Source: Xanthomonas maliensis
GTDB lineage: Bacteria; Pseudomonadota; Gammaproteobacteria; Xanthomonadales; Xanthomonadaceae
NCBI RefSeq assembly: GCF_009192945.1
Contig: NZ_NSET01000042.1
Location: 45,259-109,258 of the forward strand
Direction of reading: 5' to 3'
DNA length: 64,000 nucleotides
Shown here: positions 47,817 through 55,805 of the stretch, one piece after another
How the letters are laid out: each line of letters begins with the position of its first letter
Numbering within the stretch: position 1 is the first letter of the stretch
Position numbers and translations under genes: made by a program
Notes under the pieces: model-generated
Told to the model about the DNA's origin: nothing
Database searches by the model: none
The model's input: only the letters and a program-made list of their open reading frames with translations

Positions 47817-48165
47817 GGGAACCACTCCTTCGACGACGGGGACGATGCGCCGCCGCCGATGGCGCGCGGTGCGCGCGAAGCGCCGCATCGACAGGTTCCA
47901 ATGCATTTGCTGTGCCGCAGCGCGCTAGCGCAGCTGCAGTGAAGAAAGTGTGTGCACTGCATCCCACTCACGATGCAGCGGCCATGCATGCGCCCTATCG
48001 CGGCTGACGGATGCGTAAAGATGACGCCTATTCAGCGTCGAATCGACGGCATTGCCGGCGGAATGCCGTCGTATAGCTGCGCCCGTTGTCAGTCACAACG
48101 ACGGTTCTTCGGCGCTGCAGTGCAGCACGCTTTCGCCCCGCTGCGGTGTGCAGCGGAGCGCTGAC
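47817..48165. other. 349-nt gap between GH5 paralogues
   Basis: No gene is supported. It contains the ribosome site of the downstream-reading GH5 gene and a 7-bp inverted repeat CCGCTGC/GCAGCGG (48138-48156) just beyond the stop of the second GH5 gene. That repeat has no T-run on the minus strand and is a weak terminator candidate at best. Confidence 0.5.
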
Positions 48166-49221
48166 TCAGCGGCCGGTGATCTGGCGCGCGCGCGGCGCCA
48201 GGATCGCCATCTGCGGCTTGTCTCGACCGTCGGCATCGGGCTGTACGCTGTACGGATATCCCGTGCGCCACCAGGCGCCTGCAGCCCAGTAGCTCCAACC
48301 CAGCCACAACGTCGGCTCGGCCTGGATCGCCGCCAACATGCCATCGAGCGCAGTGCGGCAGACGGCGTTATTGGCAGCTCCGAATTCGCCGAGGAAGCCC
48401 CGCTTGTTCGTGCGTCGCAGCCAGTCGACGAAGCTGCGCAAGCGCTCGGCGCCGACGCTGGCACTGGTGCAGGTCGCGCTGGTACCGCTGGAGTCGGCGT
48501 CCAGATATTGATGCACCTCGATTGCATAACGCTGTAACGGATCGTGGATGGATGCCATCGCCTCGGCGTTGGAGACGCCGGCCACAGTGGAATACCAACT
48601 GTGCGCACCCGACCACAAGGCACCGGGAACCAGGATCAGATTGTTCGCACCGGTAGCGCGGATACTGTCGATCGTCGCCTGCGCCGTGGCGGCCCAGGTC
48701 GTCGGCGAAATGCCGTAGGGCTCGTTCATCAATCCGAAGATCACGGCATCGTCGCTGCGGAACTCCGCCGCCAATCGGCGCCAGAGATCGGTCAAGGTCT
48801 TGACCGGCACGGCAGCGCTGCCGATGGTGTGACCGTAGTATCTGGCGTAGTTGTGCACGTCCACGATCAGCACGAGGTTGGCCGCCTTGGCATCGGCCAC
48901 GGTCTGCCGCAGCATGGCCAGCTGCGCAGCATCCAGTGCGGTGCCTGGCTGCGGCTGCAGGCGTTCCCATAAGATCGGCAACCGTACGATGTTCATGCCT
49001 TTGCTGGCGAAGTAGCGATAGTCCTCGGGACTGGGATAGTGGTAATCGACGTTGGGCACGCCGGGCCGCTTGGACGATTGAATTTCGGCGCCGGACAGAT
49101 TGACGCCGGCATAGCGCAAATTGCCGGTCTGTGCAGCTGCGGCGAGCGGCAGGCTGCACACGCAAAGCGCGATCAGCGCACAGGCCAATCGCCTGTACGC
49201 GCTGGGGGAGAAGAGCAACAT
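48166..49221 (-). CDS. GH5 endoglucanase, paralogue 2
   Basis: 351 residues, signal peptide through SLPLAAAAQ. The catalytic domain has acid/base Glu in FGLMNEPYG and nucleophile Glu in GFLGEFGAAN, with DVHNYARYYG and IEVHQYLD. It shares the opening LRYAGVNLSGAE with both neighbours and the cysteine pair in the C-terminal half. It is probably a secreted cellulase, with its own promoter region of 279 nt upstream. Differences from paralogue 1 cluster in surface positions, suggesting altered substrate preference rather than loss of activity. Confidence 0.92.
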   Translation of the reverse strand: MLLFSPSAYRRLACALIALCVCSLPLAAAAQTGNLRYAGVNLSGAEIQSSKRPGVPNVDYHYPSPEDYRYFASKGMNIVRLPILWERLQPQPGTALDAAQLAMLRQTVADAKAANLVLIVDVHNYARYYGHTIGSAAVPVKTLTDLWRRLAAEFRSDDAVIFGLMNEPYGISPTTWAATAQATIDSIRATGANNLILVPGALWSGAHSWYSTVAGVSNAEAMASIHDPLQRYAIEVHQYLDADSSGTSATCTSASVGAERLRSFVDWLRRTNKRGFLGEFGAANNAVCRTALDGMLAAIQAEPTLWLGWSYWAAGAWWRTGYPYSVQPDADGRDKPQMAILAPRARQITGR

Positions 49222-49500
49222 GGGGAACTCCTGACTCTACTGTCTGCGGGGGAAGATGTGCGCCGGCCAGTACAAGCTCGGGGGGAATGAACAGCGCCCA
49301 TCACCTCACAGCCTAGGCCGCTGGAACCTCCCCGGCCATCGAATCGGCGCTACATCGATCAAGCTGTGGCCCACTTCGCATTCGTCATCCGCATTCGGTC
49401 GCGTCGATGCACCAGCGTGCGCTGCGCTGGAAGACGACCGGGGATGCATCGACGCGCCGCCTGCGCAGCAGCAGACGGCGCGTTCGCGATGACGGGCGCG

Positions 49501-50559
49501 TCAGTTGCCGCGGCCGCTGGCGCGGCGGGCGTATTTGCTGAGGATCTTCATCTGCGGCTTGTCGCTGCCATCCTTGCCGGGCTGCACATTGAACGGGTAG
49601 TCCGGTTTCCACCATTGACCCGCCGCCCACCAGGTCCAGCCCAACCAGACATCGCTGTTGGCTTCCATGTACTTCAGCATGCCTTCCAGCGCCTGGTTGC
49701 AGACCGGATTGTCGGCAGTGGCGAATTCGCCGAGGAAACCCTTTTGCTTGTTCTCGCGCAACCAGCTGGTGAAGCCGCTCAACTTCTCCTCGCCGACGGT
49801 CGGGCTCACGCACTGCGGCTTGGTTCCGCTGAAGTCCTTGTCCAGATACTGATGCGCTTCGAAGGCCAGATGATTGGCCGGGTCCTTGACGATTTCCAGG
49901 GCCTTGGCATTGGAGACGCCATAGCTGGTGCTGCGCCAACTGTGTGCGCCGGTGTACGCGGTTCCGGGCACCAGGATCAGGTTGCGTGCGCCGGTCTTGC
50001 GGATCGCATTGATCGCGCCTTGCGCGGCGCTGGCCCAGTCGGTGGCGGAAATGCCATTGGGCTCGTTCATCAGGCCGAAGGCGACCTGCTTGTCGTCCTT
50101 GAACTCCAGCGCGAGTCGGCGCCACAGGTCGGCCAGGGCGGCGGCCTGCACGTCGGCGCTGCCGATGCGCTTGCCGTCATACGTGGCGTAGTTGTGCAGA
50201 TCCAGGATCAGGAATTGCTTGTTGGCCTCGGCGGCCTGCACCGCCTTCTTGATCAACCCGAGTTGGGCCGCATCCAACGGACCGTTGAGTTGCGGTTGCA
50301 GACGTTCCCACAGGAAGGGCAGCCGAATGGTGTTCATGCCCTTGCCGGCGAAATAGCTGAAATCGCCGGCGGCCGGATAGGTGTAATCCTTGAACAGCGT
50401 GCCCGGCTTCTTGCGGGAGTTGAACTCCGCGCCGGACAGATTGACGCCGACATACTTCAGCTGCTTCGACTCGGCGGCATGCGCCAGCGGCAGCGCGCAG
50501 GTCAAGGCGAGGGCCAGGCCTGCAGTGCGTAGATTGAACCAGGATCGGGAACGGAACAT
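49501..50559 (-). CDS. GH5 endoglucanase, paralogue 3
   Basis: 352 residues from the ATG at 50559, chosen for the GAGGAG ribosome site and a proper signal peptide (cleavage near LAHAAE). Catalytic Glu residues lie in FGLMNEPNG and GFLGEFATAD; LDLHNYATYDG and FEAHQYLD mark the active cleft. The GFLGEFA variant (Ala instead of Gly after the nucleophile segment) separates it from the other two paralogues, and it has more lysines. It is the most upstream of the three and reads divergently from the alcohol dehydrogenase, sharing a 255-nt regulatory region. Confidence 0.92.
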   Translation of the reverse strand: MFRSRSWFNLRTAGLALALTCALPLAHAAESKQLKYVGVNLSGAEFNSRKKPGTLFKDYTYPAAGDFSYFAGKGMNTIRLPFLWERLQPQLNGPLDAAQLGLIKKAVQAAEANKQFLILDLHNYATYDGKRIGSADVQAAALADLWRRLALEFKDDKQVAFGLMNEPNGISATDWASAAQGAINAIRKTGARNLILVPGTAYTGAHSWRSTSYGVSNAKALEIVKDPANHLAFEAHQYLDKDFSGTKPQCVSPTVGEEKLSGFTSWLRENKQKGFLGEFATADNPVCNQALEGMLKYMEANSDVWLGWTWWAAGQWWKPDYPFNVQPGKDGSDKPQMKILSKYARRASGRGN

Positions 50560-50814
50560 GGGGATCTCCTCGACGACGATAGCCGCGGGAACGGGCACGG
50601 CGGCGACATGGTGCAGGGCAACATGGCAGTCGCGCAGACTCGTCGTTCGCACGTTAGTCCAGCATTCACGTCGTGCGCGTTGGAAGCGTGCGCGATTGCA
50701 CAAGCCGACTGACAAGACGCACCGTCACAGGAGTGCAAACAGTGCTTGTCCTAAGCTGTCGCCCTCGTTTCCGTTACCGGTCGGTCCATGCCGACCTTGC
50801 CTTTGGAGCCCACC

Positions 50815-51870
50815 ATGAGCCAAGCCCACGCCTACGCCGCCCAGTCCGCCGACCAGCCGTTGGCGCCGTTCGTCTTCGAACGCCGCACGCCCGGCCCGCA
50901 CGATGTGCAGATCGACATCGCGTATTGCGGCGTGTGCCATTCGGACCTGCATACCGCGCGCAACGAATGGAAAAACACCCTGTATCCCTCGGTTCCCGGT
51001 CACGAGATCGTCGGCCGTGTGACGGCCGTCGGCAGTGCCGTCAGCGGGTTCAAGGTCGGCGACCTGGCTGGCGTGGGCTGCATGGTCGACAGCTGCCGCA
51101 GCTGCGCGTCCTGCCAGGAAGGCGAAGAGCAGTACTGCGAAAAAGGATTCGTCGGCACCTACAACGGCCCGATGTTCGGTGGCGAGAACACCTATGGCGG
51201 CTACTCCGACCATATCGTGGTCGATGAGAAATATGTGCTGCACATCACCCATCGCGACAACCTGGCGGCGGTGGCGCCGCTGCTGTGCGCCGGCATCACC
51301 ACCTATTCGCCGCTGGCGCACTGGAAGGTGGGTCCGGGCCAGCGTGTCGGTGTCGTGGGCCTGGGCGGCCTGGGACATATGGGCGTCAAGATCGCCAAGG
51401 CGATGGGTGCCGAGGTGGTGCTGTTCACCACCTCCGAGCGCAAGCGCGAGGACGCGCTGCGCCTGGGCGCCGACGATGTCGTCGTGTCCAAGGATCCGCA
51501 GCAGATGGCCGCGCAGGCCAATACGCTGGACTTCATCCTCAACACGGTCGCTGCCTCGCACGATCTGGATCCGTTCCTCAATGCGCTCAAGCGCGACGGC
51601 GCGATGGTGTTGGTGGGTGTGCCCGAACACGCGCATCCCTCGCCGGCGGTGTTCAACCTGATCATGAAGCGACGCACGTTGGCCGGCTCGCTGATCGGCG
51701 GCATCCGCCAGACGCAGGAAATGCTGGATTTCTGCGCCAAGCACAACATCGTGTCGGACATCGAGACCATTCGCGCCGAGCAGATCAACGAAGCCTATGA
51801 GCGCATGCTCAAGGGTGACGTCAAGTACCGCTTCGTCATCGACATGGCCACGCTGGACAAGGCGGCCTGA
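50815..51870 (+). CDS. zinc-dependent alcohol/aldehyde dehydrogenase (YahK/CAD type)
   Basis: 351-residue medium-chain dehydrogenase. The catalytic zinc ligands are in CGVCHSDLH and PGHEIVG, the structural zinc in the Cys cluster CRSCASCQEGEEQYC, and the NADP fold is GLGGLGHMGVKIAK. It is close to the YahK and cinnamyl alcohol dehydrogenase group, which reduces aldehydes with NADPH. The ATG at 50815 is used because GGAG is 8 nt upstream; an earlier in-frame ATG lacks a ribosome site. It is probably a general aldehyde-detoxifying enzyme. Confidence 0.94.
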   Translation: MSQAHAYAAQSADQPLAPFVFERRTPGPHDVQIDIAYCGVCHSDLHTARNEWKNTLYPSVPGHEIVGRVTAVGSAVSGFKVGDLAGVGCMVDSCRSCASCQEGEEQYCEKGFVGTYNGPMFGGENTYGGYSDHIVVDEKYVLHITHRDNLAAVAPLLCAGITTYSPLAHWKVGPGQRVGVVGLGGLGHMGVKIAKAMGAEVVLFTTSERKREDALRLGADDVVVSKDPQQMAAQANTLDFILNTVAASHDLDPFLNALKRDGAMVLVGVPEHAHPSPAVFNLIMKRRTLAGSLIGGIRQTQEMLDFCAKHNIVSDIETIRAEQINEAYERMLKGDVKYRFVIDMATLDKAA

Positions 51871-51981
51871 GTCGCGTCGCCGGCCCGTCATGGCCGGCCT
51901 GCGGTGCTGGGCACGGATGTCCTGCCCGGCATCGCCGCTGTGCGCGACGGCGCTCCCCATCGCAGCGTCGATCGGTCGTGC

Positions 51982-52761
51982 TCAGTGCAGCAGGTCCCAC
52001 CCCATCTTGCCGATCAGCACCACCACCAACACCAGGAATAACTGCCGAATCAGTGGCGTGCCACCGCGCAAGGCCAACCGCGTGCCAGCCACTGCGCCGG
52101 CGATATTGGCCGCTGCCATCGGCATCGCCAGCGACCACAGCACCTGCCCGCTGGGTACAAAGAACGACAGCGCGGCCAGATTGGTTGCCAGGTTCACCAC
52201 CTTGGCCGCGGCCGAGGCGCGCAGGAAGTCCAGCCCGAAGAAGCGGATGAACAGAAAGATCAGGAAACTGCCAGTGCCCGGACCGAAGAAGCCGTCGTAG
52301 AAGCCGATCGCGGCGCCCATCGCCAGGGCGATGGCCAGTTCGCGCCGGCCGATCTGCCGCGGTCGATGCAGCGCGCCGAAGTCCTTCTTGATCAAGGTGT
52401 AGGCCAGCATCGCCAGCAGGAGCACCAGGATCAGCGGCCGCACCGCCTGGCGCGGCAGCAGGCTGACCGCTGTCGCCCCCAGAAACGAAAAGCTGAAGGC
52501 CGCTGCGGTCGCGTACAGCACCGGCCGCCATGGAAACCGCACGTTGCGTGCGTAGCGCCACGCCGAGGCCGCCGTGCCGAACATCGCGCTGAACTTGTTG
52601 GTGCCCAGCAACAGCGACGGTGTCTGCTGCGGCAAGGTGGCGAACAGCCCCGGCAGCTGGATCAGACCACCACCTCCCACGGCCGCATCCACCAGGCCGG
52701 CGACGAAGGCGATGGCCAACAGCCAGGGCAGTTCGGTGGGGATCAGGTCCAGCAAGTGCAT
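51982..52761 (-). CDS. TauE/SafE-family sulfite exporter-like permease
   Basis: 259-residue inner-membrane protein with about seven to eight helices and the family features [18 protein letters not shown] and [15 protein letters not shown], the two inverted-repeat loop motifs of TauE/SafE carriers. These proteins move sulfite, sulfoacetate or other small organic anions. The start at 52761 (MHLLDLIP) is chosen because the longer open frame adds an arginine-rich, non-membrane N terminus. The gene converges with the dehydrogenase. Confidence 0.9.
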   Translation of the reverse strand: MHLLDLIPTELPWLLAIAFVAGLVDAAVGGGGLIQLPGLFATLPQQTPSLLLGTNKFSAMFGTAASAWRYARNVRFPWRPVLYATAAAFSFSFLGATAVSLLPRQAVRPLILVLLLAMLAYTLIKKDFGALHRPRQIGRRELAIALAMGAAIGFYDGFFGPGTGSFLIFLFIRFFGLDFLRASAAAKVVNLATNLAALSFFVPSGQVLWSLAMPMAAANIAGAVAGTRLALRGGTPLIRQLFLVLVVVLIGKMGWDLLH

Positions 52762-52930
52762 GCTCCGCGCGCGGGGGCGCCAGCATAGCGAGGGTGGCGC
52801 CGGCGCGGGCATCGCCGCGTCGGGCGGCGCCGGTCCGCGATCCAGGACGATCCAGCGGGGCGCACGCACGGTCGTGCACCGTCTGCGCGCCAACGGATGC
52901 AGGCAGGGGCGCCAGCTTGCACAATGGCGC

Positions 52931-53317
52931 ATGCCTGCCGCTCTCTCAGATCCCTGCCCCTGCGGTCGCCTGGCCGATTACGCGCACTGTTGTGGGCCTT
53001 ACCACGCCGGTGCCGCCGCCCCGGATGCCGAACGCCTGATGCGGGCGCGCTACAGCGCCTACGTCCGCCGCAACGCCGACTATCTGCTGGCCAGTTGGCA
53101 TCCCTCCACCCGCCCGACCGCATTGGATCTGGACGCCGGCGGCCGCACGATCTGGCTCGGCCTGACCGTGCAGCGCACCCTCGTCACCGGAGACGACACG
53201 GCCGAGGTGGTGTTCCTGGCCCGCTACCGGATCGGCGGCGGCAGTGCCGTCCGCATGGTCGAGCACAGCCGCTTCATTCGCGAGGACGGCCAGTGGTATT
53301 ACCTGGACGCCCGTTGA
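52931..53317 (+). CDS. YchJ/UPF0225 SEC-C zinc-binding protein
   Basis: 128 residues with an N-terminal zinc-binding motif CPCG...HCCGPYH and an NTF2-like core ([34 protein letters not shown]) characteristic of YchJ. Its biochemical role is unknown; homologues contain SEC-C motifs like those at the SecA C terminus. The start is at the ATG at 52931; the frame remains open upstream without conservation. It is followed within 20 nt by a remnant of the CTAG element. Confidence 0.88.
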   Translation: MPAALSDPCPCGRLADYAHCCGPYHAGAAAPDAERLMRARYSAYVRRNADYLLASWHPSTRPTALDLDAGGRTIWLGLTVQRTLVTGDDTAEVVFLARYRIGGGSAVRMVEHSRFIREDGQWYYLDAR

Positions 53318-53332
53318 GGGTGCTGGCCAGCT

Positions 53333-53396
53333 GAGGTGCCGCAGCGCACGCCTTGTCTGGACGCGCCACAGCATGCAGGGACCCAACACGCTCTAG
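53333..53396. mobile_element. remnant of the CTAG-bounded inverted-repeat element, copy 3
   Basis: About 63 bp matching the right half of copy 1 (CACGCCTTGTCT, then GCGCCACAG and the terminal ACACGCTCTAG), with the left half lost. The final CTAG at 53393-53396 contains, on the minus strand, the TAG stop codon of the SDR gene. Confidence 0.7.
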
Positions 53397-54151
53397 TGGG
53401 CGAAGGCGTGCAGACCGCCGTCCACCGCGATCACCTCACCGGTCAGATAGCGCGCCAGTGGTGAGGCCAGATAGGCGACCAACCGGGCGATGTCGTCGGG
53501 TTCGCCGAAATAGCCGATCGGCACGTGGCGCGCGATGAAAGCCTGGCGCGCTTCCGGCGTGGGATGGAGCTTTTCCAGGATCTGTTCGGAATTGATGCGT
53601 CCCGGCGCAATCGTATTGACCGTGATCCCCTCGGCCGCCAGCTGCGACGCCATGCCCTTGGACCAGAACTGCAGCGCAGCCTTCGCCGCGCCGGCGCCGT
53701 TGATGTCGCGCGGCTCCATGCTGCCGCTGAAGTTGATGATCCGGCCCCAGCGCCGGTCGCGCATGCCTGGCAGCAGCGCCTGGGTCAGGCGCCGGGCGCT
53801 GCTGAAGTTGAGCGCGAAGGCTTCGTCCCACACCGCATCGCTGGCATCGATCGCGATCGGACGCGAGCCGCCGGCGGTATTGACCAGAATCTCGATCCGA
53901 CCCAGCGCCTGGCTGGAGTCGTGCGCAATGCGGGCGATATCGGTCGCGCTGGTGATGTCGCCGGGGATCACCCATGGGCGCGTGAACCCCTGGGCGGCGA
54001 TCTCGCTGGCCAGTTGTTCCAGCATGTCGGCACGGCGAGCGGTGATCGCCAGCTGTACTCCTTCGGCCGCCAGTACGCGGGCGATGCCGGCACCGATCCC
54101 GGTGCTGGCGCCGGTCACCAAGGCAGTGTGTTCACGCAGTTGCAGATCCAT
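53393..54151 (-). CDS. SDR-family oxidoreductase lacking the catalytic Tyr
   Basis: 252-residue short-chain dehydrogenase. The cofactor motif is VTGASTGIGAGIA and the NTAGG and Ser (NFSGS) positions are present. At the usual Y-x3-K site the sequence is AGAAKAAL, so the catalytic Tyr is Ala. This variant is seen in some BKR-like SDR subgroups and questions simple ketoreduction. The C-terminal IAVDGG block is normal. The gene is divergent from the LysR regulator (96 nt apart), which probably controls it. Its stop codon is supplied by the end of a repeat element. Confidence 0.9.
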   Translation of the reverse strand: MDLQLREHTALVTGASTGIGAGIARVLAAEGVQLAITARRADMLEQLASEIAAQGFTRPWVIPGDITSATDIARIAHDSSQALGRIEILVNTAGGSRPIAIDASDAVWDEAFALNFSSARRLTQALLPGMRDRRWGRIINFSGSMEPRDINGAGAAKAALQFWSKGMASQLAAEGITVNTIAPGRINSEQILEKLHPTPEARQAFIARHVPIGYFGEPDDIARLVAYLASPLARYLTGEVIAVDGGLHAFAH

Positions 54152-54224
54152 CGGTCGCTTCCATTGAGGTGGGAGCGCAAGCTTGATCCGTCACTCAGAT
54201 GGGATAAACACCGGTATGCTGCGT

Positions 54225-54237
54225 TGATTGCTTATCA
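54225..54237. promoter_or_regulatory. candidate LysR-type operator (T-N11-A)
   Basis: TGAT-TGCTT-ATCA is an interrupted dyad fitting the T-N11-A rule of LysR-family boxes. It ends 10 nt before the LysR start codon in the SDR/LysR divergent gap, the usual place for autoregulation and co-inducer-dependent activation of the divergent gene. Confidence 0.4.
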
Positions 54238-54247
54238 GGACTGTTGA

Positions 54248-55120
54248 ATGGATCTGCTGGACAGCATGCAGGTGTTTGTCCGCATCGTGGAGGACGGCAG
54301 CCTCGCCGCCGCCGCGCAGGCCCATGGCATTTCCCCGACCATGGCGGGCAATCACCTGCGCGCGCTGGAACAACGCCTCGGTCTGCAGTTGCTGGTGCGC
54401 ACCACCCGCCGCCAGCGACTGACCGCCTTCGGCGAGGCGTACTACGAACGTTGCCGGGAAATTCTGGCGTTGGTCGCCGACACCGAGTTGCAGGCCGAGC
54501 GTCAGCGCCTGGAACCAGCCGGGCCGTTGCGGGTGGCCGCGCCGGTGTCGTTCGGAACCTATGGGCTCACGCCGGTGTTGGGCGACTATCTGCAGCGCCA
54601 TCCGCAGGTGCGGCTGGACCTGCAGCTCAGCGATCGGGTGCAGGATTTGGTCGACGAGGGCATCGATGTGAGCATCCGCATCGGCGCCCTTGCAGAGTCC
54701 TCGCTGGTCGCGCGCGCGCTGCAGCCGTACCGCCTGTGGTGCTGCGCCGCACCGGCCTATCTGCTGCGCCACGGCACTCCGCAACGGCTGGCCGAACTGG
54801 CCCGGCACCAATGCCTGGGCATGGATGCCAAGGCCCTGGGCCAGTGGCAGGAGCAGACCGGCGAGCACATCGGCCCGTTGCCACGTGCGCAACTGCAGCT
54901 CACCAGCGGCGCCGCGCTGCACCTGGCCGCCTTGCAAGGCTTGGGGATCGTCCTGCAACCGGCATTTCTGCTGCGTGCCGACGTCGAGGCCGGCCGGCTG
55001 ATGCGGCTGTTCCAGCAACAGGAGTTGCACCGTCCGCTCAGCGTGCTCTATCCGCAGACGCGTTGGCGCTCGGTCACGGTCCGCAGCTTCGTCGGGTTCC
55101 TGCTGGAGCGGTTTGCCTGA
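54248..55120 (+). CDS. LysR-family transcriptional regulator
   Basis: 290 residues: N-terminal winged helix-turn-helix (residues 1-60, FVRIVEDGSLAAAAQAHGIS and LEQRLGLQLLVRTTRR) and a substrate-binding domain from about 90, where GPLRVAAPVSFG opens the first subdomain. It belongs to the group that often controls a divergent oxidoreductase gene. Here the partner is the SDR gene at 53393, and a T-N11-A dyad lies directly upstream. The inducer is unknown. Confidence 0.92.
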   Translation: MDLLDSMQVFVRIVEDGSLAAAAQAHGISPTMAGNHLRALEQRLGLQLLVRTTRRQRLTAFGEAYYERCREILALVADTELQAERQRLEPAGPLRVAAPVSFGTYGLTPVLGDYLQRHPQVRLDLQLSDRVQDLVDEGIDVSIRIGALAESSLVARALQPYRLWCCAAPAYLLRHGTPQRLAELARHQCLGMDAKALGQWQEQTGEHIGPLPRAQLQLTSGAALHLAALQGLGIVLQPAFLLRADVEAGRLMRLFQQQELHRPLSVLYPQTRWRSVTVRSFVGFLLERFA

Positions 55121-55376
55121 GACAGAGCCGGGCGACCAGTGCGCATCGGGTGCCTGATCGATGCGGCGGGGGCGGGCCTGCAGCGGGAGCGGTACCGGCG
55201 GTTGCCGCTGCCAATCACGCGCGCGTGGCCGCATTGCCAGCAGGGTTTGCCGCTGCCGGCCGCCGCTTTCGTCGCGATCGTCGGCGTCCGCGACGGCGCT
55301 TTCTCGACACCGCGTTCGCAGACGATCGCGGAAGCTTGCGGCGCGGCGAGCGTCGCCGTCAGGGTGGATAAGGATC

Positions 55377-55583
55377 ATGGCGAGTCTCAATCTCTGGCAA
55401 TGGGTGCTGTTGACCGTCCTGCTGTTTGCGATCGTGCTGCCGCTGCTGCTCGCCGCCACGATGATCTGGTTCGGCCCCCGGCACGACCGCCGGCGTGGGG
55501 CGCATGCGCGCCGTTCGATCGAGGTCGGGCCATCGACGCCAGGCCTGTCGCTGCTGAGCGGCATGACCGGCGACGGCAACTAA
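55377..55583 (+). CDS. small single-pass membrane protein
   Basis: 68-residue protein with one clear hydrophobic helix (residues 7-30, WQWVLLTVLLFAIVLPLLLA), then a basic cytoplasmic tail (GPRHDRRRGAHARR). A ribosome-like AAGGA lies 4 nt before the ATG. The function is not recognised. It is short and could be a spurious frame, but the helix plus positive-inside tail pattern is typical of real small membrane proteins. Confidence 0.55.
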   Translation: MASLNLWQWVLLTVLLFAIVLPLLLAATMIWFGPRHDRRRGAHARRSIEVGPSTPGLSLLSGMTGDGN

Positions 55584-55805
55584 CGCACTGGCCTTGCGGC
55601 GCGCTCCCTGCACGCTGCGATTATCAGCGGCATGCAGCGTGCACCATGTGTTCTGGCGTGAACTCAGCCATGCCGGTGTCGGTCCACGCCGCGCCGCGGC
55701 GATCACCGCGCCGGATCGCAACGCGCATGCCACACTCTATGCTTCCTGCTCGACTCACCGCAGGAGCGCTCTCCGCATGACGTCCCCCACACCGGCCGCC
55801 GCGCC

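Noticed and set aside
54191..55579. 462-codon minus-strand frame over the LysR gene
   Set aside because: Its translation has no recognisable domain and the plus strand contains a complete LysR regulator with helix-turn-helix.
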